From Paracoccaceae bacterium (lineage in GTDB: Bacteria; Pseudomonadota; Alphaproteobacteria; Rhodobacterales; Rhodobacteraceae), in NCBI GenBank assembly GCA_007120685.1, contig SKNG01000381.1:1-7836 (forward strand): a stretch of DNA of 7,836 nt, given 5' to 3'. Position 1 is the stretch's first letter, and every line of letters starts with the position of its first letter. The position numbers and the translations under genes were made by a program. Of this stretch, positions 1-5,707 are shown one piece after another. A model generated the notes under the pieces. That model was not told the DNA's origin and did no database searches. It saw only the letters and a list, made by a program, of their open reading frames with translations.

Positions 1-123
1 CAGCTCCCGCAATCAGCTCTCGGCAGCAAGGCGCCCTTGCAGGCGATGAAGGAATGGCACAAACTCAAGCCACAGCTGTTCAGGAAGCAGCCATACTACC
101 TTCCGGGATGTGACAGCTACTAA
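1..123 (+). CDS. IS481/IS3-like integrase-core transposase, C-terminal fragment
   Basis: Frame 1 is open from the first base to TAA at 121-123 and encodes the last 40 residues of a protein. The tail reads QLPQSALGSKAPLQAMKEWH..., then KLKPQLFRKQPYY and LPGCDSY. The pattern 'LPQ.AL....PLQAMK.W....P.LF.K.PY..PG.D' is the characteristic end of DDE integrase-core transposases of the IS481/IS3 type. There it follows the catalytic domain, when the protein has finished the (R/Y)PHxALxxxTP segment. The catalytic DDE residues lie upstream of the window, so activity cannot be judged. The family call rests on recalled sequence resemblance only. IS481 and IS3-group relatives share this tail, so the exact family is unsure. 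Confidence 0.72.
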   Translation, partial: QLPQSALGSKAPLQAMKEWHKLKPQLFRKQPYYLPGCDSY

Positions 124-144
124 AGGCGCCAAACGTCGCCCGAG

Positions 145-164
145 ACGCAGGCGATAATCCGACA
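145..164. repeat. Probable right terminal inverted repeat of the insertion sequence
   Basis: This short segment follows the transposase stop by about 20 bases. Its reverse complement begins TGTCGGATTATCGCC, starting with the TGT typical of IS3/IS481 ends. The partner repeat at the left end is outside the window, so the inverted-repeat nature is not demonstrated. The TPR frame has no start signal and begins immediately after this point, which supports a boundary here. Confidence 0.4.
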
Positions 165-167
165 GCA

Positions 168-1331
168 TTGCGATTGGCCAAGGATCTTTTGCGCCTGGCA
201 CGCGCTGGTGACGTGCCTAGCCGCATTGCCTCTGCGAAGCACGAACTCGCGCGGTCATTGGTGGCGATGAATCGGTATGATCAGGCCGAGCAACTGTTCC
301 GCGAGGCACTTAAGATTGGGCGCCAATCGCTGGGCCCGCGCCACCAGAATTTTGTAGGCTTCCTCAGAGACCTCGCTGGGTTTCTTTGGACAACTGGACG
401 GTATGCCGAGGCAGAGCCGTTGTGTCGCGAAGCGCTGGAGATCACGCAACAGTTGCTTGGCCCCCGCCACGCAAAGGTTGCAACCGAACTCAACAATCTC
501 GCAGAATTGTTGCGCATGGCGGGGCGTTATGCCGAGGCCGAACCGCTCTACCGCGAAGCGTTGGAAATCGCGCTCGCGACCCTAAATGCGCGCCATCCCG
601 AGGTGGCGGGCATCCGGAACAACCTCGGTTTATTGCTGGAAAAGACCGGTCGCTATGTCGAGGCGGAAGCACTCTTTCGCGAGGCGCTGCAGACCTTGCG
701 CGAGGTTCTGGGCCCGCGCCACCCGAATGTGGCGACCCACCTCAACAACCTCGCCGGGCTGCTGGTGACGACGGGGCGGTATGACCAGGCCGAACCGCTT
801 TACCGCGAGGCTCTGGACATCGGGCACGATACGCTGGGCCAACGCCATCCGGAAGTGGTGACGCGCATCAGTAACCTTGGCGGACTGCTTCACAAGATGG
901 GACGACGTGCCGAGGCGGAGCCCCTCTACCGCGAGGCGCTGGAGATTGGGCGTGAGACACTAGACCCCCGCCATCCAGCTGTAGCGACGCGCCTCAGTAA
1001 CCTCGCCGGGCTGCTTTTTGAGACGGGGCGATTGGACGAAGCCGAAATGCTATTCCGCGAGGCACTGGAGATTTCGTGCGAGGCGCTGGGCCCCCGCCAC
1101 CTGGATGTGGCGATCCGCCTTCATAATCTCGCGGGGCTGTTGGAGGCGACGGGGCGGGCGAAGGAGGCGGTGCCAATGTATCTAGAAGCGTTGGAGATTG
1201 TCCGCGCGTCATTGGGCGATGCCCACCCGACCACCCGCATCGCGGCCGAAAACACCCTGAGCCACCTGAGCGAGCACGCCCCCGACCACCCGGACCTGCC
1301 CGCGCTGGCCGCCGCATTCCCCGACCTCTGA
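168..1331 (+). CDS. Kinesin-light-chain-like TPR repeat protein, probably 5'-truncated by the IS
   Basis: The 387-residue frame is built almost entirely of tetratricopeptide repeats of the 42-residue kinesin-light-chain type (consensus GRYAEAEPLYREALEI...LGPRHPxVAxxLNNLAGLL). A short N-terminal helical lead (residues 1-34) precedes eight repeats that start at residues 35, 77, 119, 161, 203, 245, 287 and 329. A Pro/Ala-rich tail ends in FPDL. Such proteins are cytoplasmic protein-binding scaffolds. No enzymatic, CHAT or NB-ARC domain is present, so the partner and function are unknown. TTG at 168 is the first usable codon but has no Shine-Dalgarno sequence. The frame is open back to 114, through the IS end. 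The lead residues look like the middle of a helical solenoid rather than an N-terminus. I infer that the original 5' end was removed or displaced by the insertion. ATG at 267 is another possible start. The gene runs tail-to-tail with proS, 6 bases apart. Confidence 0.8.
   Translation: MRLAKDLLRLARAGDVPSRIASAKHELARSLVAMNRYDQAEQLFREALKIGRQSLGPRHQNFVGFLRDLAGFLWTTGRYAEAEPLCREALEITQQLLGPRHAKVATELNNLAELLRMAGRYAEAEPLYREALEIALATLNARHPEVAGIRNNLGLLLEKTGRYVEAEALFREALQTLREVLGPRHPNVATHLNNLAGLLVTTGRYDQAEPLYREALDIGHDTLGQRHPEVVTRISNLGGLLHKMGRRAEAEPLYREALEIGRETLDPRHPAVATRLSNLAGLLFETGRLDEAEMLFREALEISCEALGPRHLDVAIRLHNLAGLLEATGRAKEAVPMYLEALEIVRASLGDAHPTTRIAAENTLSHLSEHAPDHPDLPALAAAFPDL
270..1277 (+). repeat. Eight tandem 126-bp units encoding 42-residue TPRs
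   Basis: Units begin at 270, 396, 522, 648, 774, 900, 1026 and 1152, each exactly 126 bases with no indels. Segments encoding YREALEI and LGPRHP are very similar at the DNA level between units (for example CTCTACCGCGAGGCGCTGGAG). The first and last units are the most diverged. The first units use more A/T-ending codons than the later ones. Exact periodicity with conserved blocks suggests growth by unit duplication, and such an array can gain or lose units by recombination. Confidence 0.85.
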
Positions 1332-1341
1332 GCCCCCTCAG
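1328..1341. terminator. Small palindrome spanning both convergent stop codons; possible weak bidirectional terminator
   Basis: CTGAG (1328-1332), a CCCC loop and CTCAG (1337-1341) form a perfect 5-bp stem. It contains the TGA of the TPR gene and, on the other strand, the TGA of proS. There is no T-tract on either side and the stem is short, so an intrinsic terminator is only a possibility. The location between convergent genes is the main argument for it. Confidence 0.25.
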
Positions 1342-2678
1342 GGATGCGCGGCGTAGATCTGCGCCAGCCGGTCCACCGCCGCCTCGGGCGACATCTCCTC
1401 GCTCTCGCCCGTCCGCCGGCAGGTCAGTTCCACCACCCCCGCCGCCAGCCCCCGCGGCCCCACCGTCAGCCGCCAGGGCAGGCCGATCAGGTCCATGGTG
1501 GCGAATTTGGCCCCCGCGCGCTCGCCCCGGTCGTCATAAAGCGCGCTCAGCCCCTTGGCCGCCAGCGCCGCATAAAGCCCCTCGCAGGCTGCATCCGCCG
1601 CGCCGTCGCCCTGCTTCAGGTTGACGATCCCGGCGTGATAGGGCGTCACGCCTTCGGGCCAGATGATGCCGCGCTCGTCATGGCTGGCCTCGATGATCGC
1701 GCCCAGCAACCGGCTGACCCCGATCCCGTGCGAGCCCATATGCACCGGCACGCGCTCGCCCTGGTCATTGACGACGACCGCCCCCATCGGCTCGGAATAC
1801 TTGGTGCCGAAATAGAAGATCTGTCCCACCTCGATCCCGCGCCCGACCTTGCGATGCGCCTGAGGCACCTGCGCGAAGGCGGCCTCGTCATGCGTCTCGT
1901 CGGTGCGCGCGTAAAGGCTGGTGAACTCCTCGCACACGGCTTTTACCGCCGCCGGGTCGTCGTGATCCACCGCCCGCGCGCCCAGCTTCAGCGCCGTCAC
2001 CCGGTCGTCATAGAACACCTCCGACTCGCCGGTCTGGGCAAGAACCAGAAACTCATGCGTATCGTCCCCGCCGATGGGGCCGCTATCGGCGCGCATCGGG
2101 ATCGCGGTCAGCCCCATGCGCTCATAGGTGCGCAGATAGCTGACCATATGGCGGTTATAGGCGTGCAGCGCCGCCGCCTTGTCCACGTCGAAATTGTAGC
2201 CGTCCTTCATCAGGAATTCGCGGCCGCGCATGACGCCGAAACGGGGCCGGATCTCGTCACGGAATTTCCACTGGATATGATAGAGCGTCAGCGGCAGATC
2301 GCGGTAGCTGCCGACATGCGCGCGGAAGATGTCGGTGATCATCTCCTCGTTCGTGGGGCCATAGAGCAGGTCGCGCTTGTGCCGGTCCCGGACGCGCAGC
2401 ATCTCGGCGCCGTAGGCGTCATAGCGCCCGCTCTCGCGCCACAGATCGGCCGGCTGCAGCGTGGGCATCAGAAGCGGGATATGGCCCACGCGCTCCTGCT
2501 CCTCATGCACGATCGCCTCGATCCGGCGCAGCACGCGGTAGCCCAGCGGCAGCCAGGAATAGATGCCGGCAGCCTGCTGGCGGATCATGCCGGCGCGCAG
2601 CATCAGCCGGTGGCTGACGATCTGGGCGTCAGAGGGGGGTTCCTTCAGGACGGGCAGGAAATAGCGGGACAGGCGCAT
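1338..2678 (-). CDS. proS: Prolyl-tRNA synthetase (short alphaproteobacterial type)
   Basis: This class II aminoacyl-tRNA synthetase charges tRNA-Pro with proline using ATP in the cytoplasm. It is 446 residues long, with an N-terminus (MRLSRYFLPVLKE) typical of alphaproteobacterial ProRS. The dimer-interface motif 1 region lies around residues 45-80. The proline-binding TxE loop is YGPTNEE at 106-112. Motif 2 runs from FRDE at 139-142 through RGREFLMKDGYNF at about 151-163. Motif 3 is GSHGIGVSRLLGA at 315-327. The anticodon-binding domain fills about 345-446. Only about 60 residues separate motif 2 and motif 3 features where the E. coli-type enzyme (about 570 residues) carries its large editing insertion. 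This is therefore the short form without a full cis-editing domain. The ATG at 2678 is preceded by only a weak purine-rich site (GGGGTGAT). An 82-base gap separates it from the small membrane ORF upstream. Confidence 0.97.
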   Translation of the reverse strand: MRLSRYFLPVLKEPPSDAQIVSHRLMLRAGMIRQQAAGIYSWLPLGYRVLRRIEAIVHEEQERVGHIPLLMPTLQPADLWRESGRYDAYGAEMLRVRDRHKRDLLYGPTNEEMITDIFRAHVGSYRDLPLTLYHIQWKFRDEIRPRFGVMRGREFLMKDGYNFDVDKAAALHAYNRHMVSYLRTYERMGLTAIPMRADSGPIGGDDTHEFLVLAQTGESEVFYDDRVTALKLGARAVDHDDPAAVKAVCEEFTSLYARTDETHDEAAFAQVPQAHRKVGRGIEVGQIFYFGTKYSEPMGAVVVNDQGERVPVHMGSHGIGVSRLLGAIIEASHDERGIIWPEGVTPYHAGIVNLKQGDGAADAACEGLYAALAAKGLSALYDDRGERAGAKFATMDLIGLPWRLTVGPRGLAAGVVELTCRRTGESEEMSPEAAVDRLAQIYAAHP

Positions 2679-2760
2679 GGATCACCCCATGGAAATTGCC
2701 TGACCCGCTTAGGCGATTGCCTGCGCGGCGGCAAGCCTGCGCCTGCCTTCGCGACGGGCC

Positions 2761-2853
2761 TCAATAGGGGCCGGTGGCCATCACGACGATGGCATAGACC
2801 ATGAAGGCGGCTGTGCCCCCCAGCATGAGCCAGAGCGGGATATAGGCGCGCAT
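2761..2853 (-). CDS. 30-residue single-pass membrane protein (uncharacterised)
   Basis: This small frame encodes MRAYIPLWLM, then LGGTAAFMVY, then AIVVMATGPY, then TGA. Residues 4-27 form one strongly hydrophobic segment with a single positive charge (R2) at the N-terminus and no charge at the C-terminus. That suggests an inner-membrane micropeptide with the N-terminus inside. The start is supported by an excellent Shine-Dalgarno sequence (AAGGAGGG) 4 bases before the ATG, the best ribosome site in the window. It lies between der and proS on their strand. It overlaps the last 73 bases of the less certain secreted frame upstream. I do not recognise a family. Membrane micropeptides often associate with a larger transporter or oxidase, but nothing here names a partner. 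Confidence 0.6.
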   Translation of the reverse strand: MRAYIPLWLMLGGTAAFMVYAIVVMATGPY

Positions 2854-3176
2854 GAAACCCTCCTTGCGGGATGCGGCGATGACAGGGAAACGGCATCGGG
2901 CATCGGCGCCGGGGGCGCGCGGGCAGGGGGGCGGTGGTTTTTCCGAAGCAGGGCGGCGCCGTTCACCATAGGCCGGCCACGCCCAACTCGGCGACGGGCC
3001 ACGGCCGGAGGATGATGCGCAGGGGGCAGGCCGGCAGGCCCGTCGCTGCCTTCCGGCGTGGCCTCCGCGATCAGTGCGGCGGGGGGGTCGCTGGCCGTCG
3101 GATGAAGGCCGGGCTGCCCGGCAAGGCCGGGTTGCAGCAGCAGGAGCAGGAAAAGGACGACCAGAAAGCGGCGCAT
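2781..3176 (-). CDS. Possible secreted Pro/Ala-rich small protein, hypothetical
   Basis: This 131-residue frame starts with a convincing Sec signal peptide, MRRFLVVLFLLLLLQPGLAG: a basic n-region, a leucine-rich core, and an Ala-type cleavage site after GLA at about residue 19. The rest is a low-complexity Pro/Ala/Arg-rich region (VARRRVGRG, NHRPPARAPPAP). No family was recognised. Third positions are GC-rich across the first 100 or so codons, consistent with coding. The last 24 codons overlap the 30-residue membrane ORF and read like an out-of-frame shadow of it. The natural C-terminus may therefore be elsewhere, for example after a frameshift, or the gene may be decayed. The ribosome site is poor (CAGGGGAC directly before the ATG). 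It follows der by 137 bases on the same strand. If it is not real, 2854-3313 is about 460 bases without a gene, in which I see only a GC-rich spacer and no RNA gene. Confidence 0.35.
   Translation of the reverse strand: MRRFLVVLFLLLLLQPGLAGQPGLHPTASDPPAALIAEATPEGSDGPAGLPPAHHPPAVARRRVGRGRPMVNGAALLRKNHRPPARAPPAPMPDAVSLSSPHPARRVSCAPISRSGSCWGAQPPSWSMPSS
2858..2865 (-). promoter_or_regulatory. Strong Shine-Dalgarno sequence of the 30-residue membrane ORF
   Basis: On the minus strand the sequence is AAGGAGGG-TTTC-ATG. It contains the full AGGAGG core complementary to the 16S rRNA tail at short but workable spacing. It decides the start at 2853 and is the main evidence that this very short frame is translated. 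Confidence 0.65.
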
Positions 3177-3313
3177 GTCCCCTGACCTGAATGCCTGCCC
3201 GAAGCGGAAGATGGGAAGCCCCCTCCCTCGCCGCAAGGGTATCTGGCGGGGGGCAGCACGAATGATTGTCGGGCTGTTTCCCGTGCCGCGCAACCGGGCG
3301 AGCCGGCCCGCCG

Positions 3314-4786
3314 CTACCGTCCCGGCTTCAGATGCTTCTTCAGCCGCGAGGGCTGGGCTTTCTTCCGGTCCCGGTAGGGGTTCTGGTCGCCCTGACCGCG
3401 CAGCCACAGCCGGATCGGCGTGCCCGGCATGTCAAAGTCAGCGCGCAACCCGTTGATCAGATACCGCTCGTAGCTTTTCGGCATCTCCTGCGGGTTCGAG
3501 CATTTGACCACAAACCCCGGCGGCCGGGTCTTGGCCTGGGTGATATACCGCAGCTTGATCCGCCGGCCCCCTGGCGCCGGGGGCGGGTGCGCCTCGGTCA
3601 TCGCGGAAAGCCACTGGTTCAGCCGCCCCGTGCCCACGCGCCGGTTCCAGACCGCATGCGCCTGCACCACCGCCGCCTGCAACCGCTCCAGCCCGCGCCC
3701 CGTCTTCGCCGAGACCGTTACCAGCGGCGCCCCCTTCAACTGCGGCAACAGCCGTTCGAAATCGGTTTTCAGGGCCTTCAGCTTTTCCTGCCGGTCTTCC
3801 TCCAGATCCCATTTGTTCACGGCCACCACCACCGCGCGCCCCTCGCGCTCGGCCAGATCGGCGATGCGCAGGTCCTGGCTCTCGAAGGGGATCGCGGCAT
3901 CCAGAAGCACCACCACCACCTCGGCAAAGCGCACTGCGCGCAACCCGTCGGCGACGGACAGCTTTTCCAGCTTTTCCACCACCTTGCCCTTGCGCCGCAT
4001 GCCGGCGGTGTCGAAAAGCCGCATCGGCACGCCACCCCAACTCACCGGCAGGGCGATGGAATCGCGCGTAATCCCGGCCTCGGGGCCGGTCAGCAGCCGG
4101 TCCTGGCCGATGATCGCATTGATCAGCGTCGATTTCCCCGCGTTCGGGCGGCCGATCACCGCCACCTGCAGGGGCCGCTTTTCGGTCGGCGCCCAGTCCG
4201 GCGTGTCCTCGCCGCCGGTATTGTCGTGCTCGCTGTCCTCGGCCACATCGACATCGACCGCCGGTGCCTCGTGGCGCGCGCGTTCCTCCAACACACCGGC
4301 CAGCGGCAACAGCCGGTGGTGCAATTCGTCCATACCCTCGCCATGTTCGGCCGACAGCGCCACCGGCTCGCCCAGCCCCAGCCCCCAGGCCTCGGCCAGC
4401 CCGGCTTCGGCCGCGCGCCCTTCGGCCTTGTTCGCGGCCAGGATCACATGACGCGCGCGCTTGCGCAGGATATCGGCGAAAATCTCGTCCGCCGGCGTCA
4501 CCCCCTGGCGCGCGTCGATGACAAACAGGCACACATCCGCCTGATCCACCGCGCTTTCCGTCAGCCGCCGCATCCGCCCGGGCAGGCTGTCGTCGGTCAC
4601 GTTTTCCAGCCCGGCGGTGTCGATGGCGATGAAGCGCAGGCTGCCCAGCCGCGCCTCGCCCTCGCGCAGGTCACGGGTCACGCCGGGCTGGTCATCGACC
4701 AGCGCCAGCCGCTTGCCCACCAGCCGGTTGAACAGCGTCGACTTGCCGACATTGGGCCGGCCCACGATGGCCAGGGTGAAACTCAT
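3314..4786 (-). CDS. der: Der (EngA) double GTPase, ribosome assembly
   Basis: Der is an essential cytoplasmic GTPase that helps mature the 50S ribosomal subunit. This 490-residue protein has the full architecture of two tandem G domains and a C-terminal KH-like domain. G domain 1: P-loop GRPNVGKS at 9-16, switch Thr at 37, DTAG at 56-59, NKAE at 119-122, SAE at 145-147. An acidic linker covers about 172-200. G domain 2: GRPNAGKS at 212-219, Thr240, DTAG at 259-262, NKWD at 324-327, SAK at 359-361. The KH-like domain spans about 380-465, and the tail is basic (RDRKKAQPSRLKKHLKPGR). In the first domain NKAE replaces the canonical NKxD. Glu at the G4 position appears in alphaproteobacterial Der as far as I recall, so this is probably not a defect. 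I chose ATG 4786 (MSFTLAIVGRPNVGKS) because GGAGG lies 5 bases upstream and the family starts there. A longer in-frame start at 4846 adds 20 unconserved residues. Confidence 0.97.
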   Translation of the reverse strand: MSFTLAIVGRPNVGKSTLFNRLVGKRLALVDDQPGVTRDLREGEARLGSLRFIAIDTAGLENVTDDSLPGRMRRLTESAVDQADVCLFVIDARQGVTPADEIFADILRKRARHVILAANKAEGRAAEAGLAEAWGLGLGEPVALSAEHGEGMDELHHRLLPLAGVLEERARHEAPAVDVDVAEDSEHDNTGGEDTPDWAPTEKRPLQVAVIGRPNAGKSTLINAIIGQDRLLTGPEAGITRDSIALPVSWGGVPMRLFDTAGMRRKGKVVEKLEKLSVADGLRAVRFAEVVVVLLDAAIPFESQDLRIADLAEREGRAVVVAVNKWDLEEDRQEKLKALKTDFERLLPQLKGAPLVTVSAKTGRGLERLQAAVVQAHAVWNRRVGTGRLNQWLSAMTEAHPPPAPGGRRIKLRYITQAKTRPPGFVVKCSNPQEMPKSYERYLINGLRADFDMPGTPIRLWLRGQGDQNPYRDRKKAQPSRLKKHLKPGR

Positions 4787-4822
4787 CGCCGCCTCCACAG
4801 CCGGGTTGGTATCAGGGCGCCC

Positions 4823-4851
4823 GACATAGGCGCGAGGGGGCGGCAAGTAAA
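4823..4851 (-). promoter_or_regulatory. Candidate sigma-70-like promoter for der (weak)
   Basis: On the minus strand TTTACT and TATGTC are separated by exactly 17 bases, about 37 bases upstream of the der ATG. The matches to TTGACA and TATAAT are 4/6 and 3/6. Location and spacing fit, but sequence support is modest, so this is a suggestion only. The segment lies in the 125-base divergent region between der and the crotonase operon. Confidence 0.22.
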
Positions 4852-4860
4852 GCCCGCCCG

Positions 4861-4888
4861 CTTGCGCCGGCCCGCCCGGCGAGGCAAG
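4861..4888. repeat. Imperfect inverted repeat upstream of the crotonase/carnitine operon
   Basis: CTTGC-GCCGG (4861-4870), a five-base loop, CCGGC (4876-4880), a GAG bulge, then GCAAG (4884-4888) form a 10-bp interrupted dyad. It ends 23 bases before the ATG of the first operon gene. It could be a regulator-binding operator or an RNA hairpin in the leader. No T-tract follows, so a terminator is unlikely. GC-rich DNA yields such dyads by chance, hence the low confidence in function. Confidence 0.35.
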
Positions 4889-4911
4889 ACTTGCACGAAA
4901 CGGAGGGTCCC

Positions 4912-5700
4912 ATGCAGCACTATGAAAACCTGGACGTCGAGCGGCAGCAGGATGGCGTCTGGATCGTCACCCTGAACCGGCCCGAGAAGCGCAACGCGCT
5001 GGATGCCGCGACCATCGAGGAACTGGTGACGCTGTTTTCCGGCGCGCAGGCAGCGGGCGCGCGGGCGATCGTGCTGGCGGGCGCGGGGGATCATTTCAGC
5101 GCCGGGCTCGATCTGATCGAACACCACCGAGAGGACCGCTCGCCCGAGGCCTTCTGGCAGCTTTGCCTGCGCTGGCACGAGGCGTTCAACAAGATGGAAT
5201 ACGGCGGCGTGCCGGTGGTGGCGGCGCTGAAGGGGGCGGTGGTTGGCGGCGGGCTGGAACTGGCCAGCGCGGCGCATATCCGCGTGGCCGACCAAAGCAC
5301 CTATTTCGCCCTGCCAGAGGGGCAGCGGGGATTGTTCACCGGCGGCGGGGCGACGATTCGCGTGGCCGATCTGGTGGGCAAGGCGCGGATGATCGACATG
5401 ATGCTGACCGGCCGCGTCTATCAGGGGCAGGAAGCGGTGGATATCGGCCTGGCGCAGTACCTGGTCGATGGCCCCAGCATGGACCGCGCGCTTGAGATTG
5501 CACGGCGCTGTGCCGAGAATCTGCCGCTGACCAATTTCGCCATCTGTTCGGCGATCAGCCACATGCAGAACATGTCGGCGCTGGACGCGGCCTATGCCGA
5601 GGCCTGCGTGGCGGGGATCGTCAACACGCAGGCGCCCGCGCGTGCGCGGCTGGAGGCTTTCGCCGACAAGACCGGCGCGCGCGTTCGGCCGAACAAGTAG
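4912..5700 (+). CDS. Crotonase-family protein (enoyl-CoA hydratase/isomerase)
   Basis: This 262-residue protein has the length and fold signature of the crotonase superfamily, which stabilises CoA-thioester enolates. The N-terminal strand VTLNRPEKRNALD (19-31) is followed by the first oxyanion-hole segment HFSAGLDL (61-68) and the second, GAVVGGGLELA (108-118). Glu116 and Glu136 (ALPEGQRG) align with the two catalytic glutamates of mitochondrial enoyl-CoA hydratase, so hydratase or related chemistry is possible. The substrate is not evident. In this operon a carnitinyl-CoA or other CoA-linked side reaction is conceivable, but that is inference from position alone. ATG 4912 is chosen because GGAGGG lies 4 bases upstream. 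An upstream in-frame TTG at 4891 is less likely. It is the first gene of the rightward operon, and the next gene starts 7 bases after its stop. Confidence 0.88.
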   Translation: MQHYENLDVERQQDGVWIVTLNRPEKRNALDAATIEELVTLFSGAQAAGARAIVLAGAGDHFSAGLDLIEHHREDRSPEAFWQLCLRWHEAFNKMEYGGVPVVAALKGAVVGGGLELASAAHIRVADQSTYFALPEGQRGLFTGGGATIRVADLVGKARMIDMMLTGRVYQGQEAVDIGLAQYLVDGPSMDRALEIARRCAENLPLTNFAICSAISHMQNMSALDAAYAEACVAGIVNTQAPARARLEAFADKTGARVRPNK

Positions 5701-5707
5701 CCCTGCC

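Larger units (their letters stand above)
1..164 (+). mobile_element. Right-hand end of an IS481/IS3-like insertion sequence (partial)
   Basis: The left edge of the window lies inside an insertion sequence. The visible part is the transposase C-terminus (stop at 121-123) followed by about 40 non-coding bases that end in ...ATAATCCGACA. Read from the outside in, that end is TGTCGGATTATCGCC, and a 5'-TGT...ACA-3' terminus is usual for IS3/IS481-type elements. I therefore place the right boundary at about base 164. The left end and any target duplication lie outside the window, so the boundary is an inference. The element sits directly against the TPR reading frame that starts at about 165. Confidence 0.6.

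Noticed and set aside
2701..2740. Possible proS promoter (TTGCCG, 17 bases, TAAGCG on the - strand)
   Set aside because: The -10 element matches the consensus at only the first two positions, and similar matches arise easily by chance.
1344..2804. 486-codon open frame on the + strand opposite proS
   Set aside because: It is exactly antisense to a clear prolyl-tRNA synthetase and rich in Arg/His/Gln/Pro, as expected from the complement of GC-rich codons. No domain is recognisable.
3294..3311. GC stem (CGGGC/GCCCG) just after the der stop as a terminator
   Set aside because: The stem is only five base pairs and no T-tract follows on the der strand. Such stems are common in this GC-rich sequence.
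4787..4846. Longer Der start giving 20 extra N-terminal residues
   Set aside because: The family begins at MSFTLAIVGRPNVGKS, and a good ribosome site (GGAGG) precedes that ATG. The extension has no conserved content.
3266..4975. 569-codon open frame on the + strand opposite der
   Set aside because: It is a shadow of der, extends into the start of the crotonase gene, and is low-complexity His/Arg/Pro-rich with no ribosome site or family resemblance.
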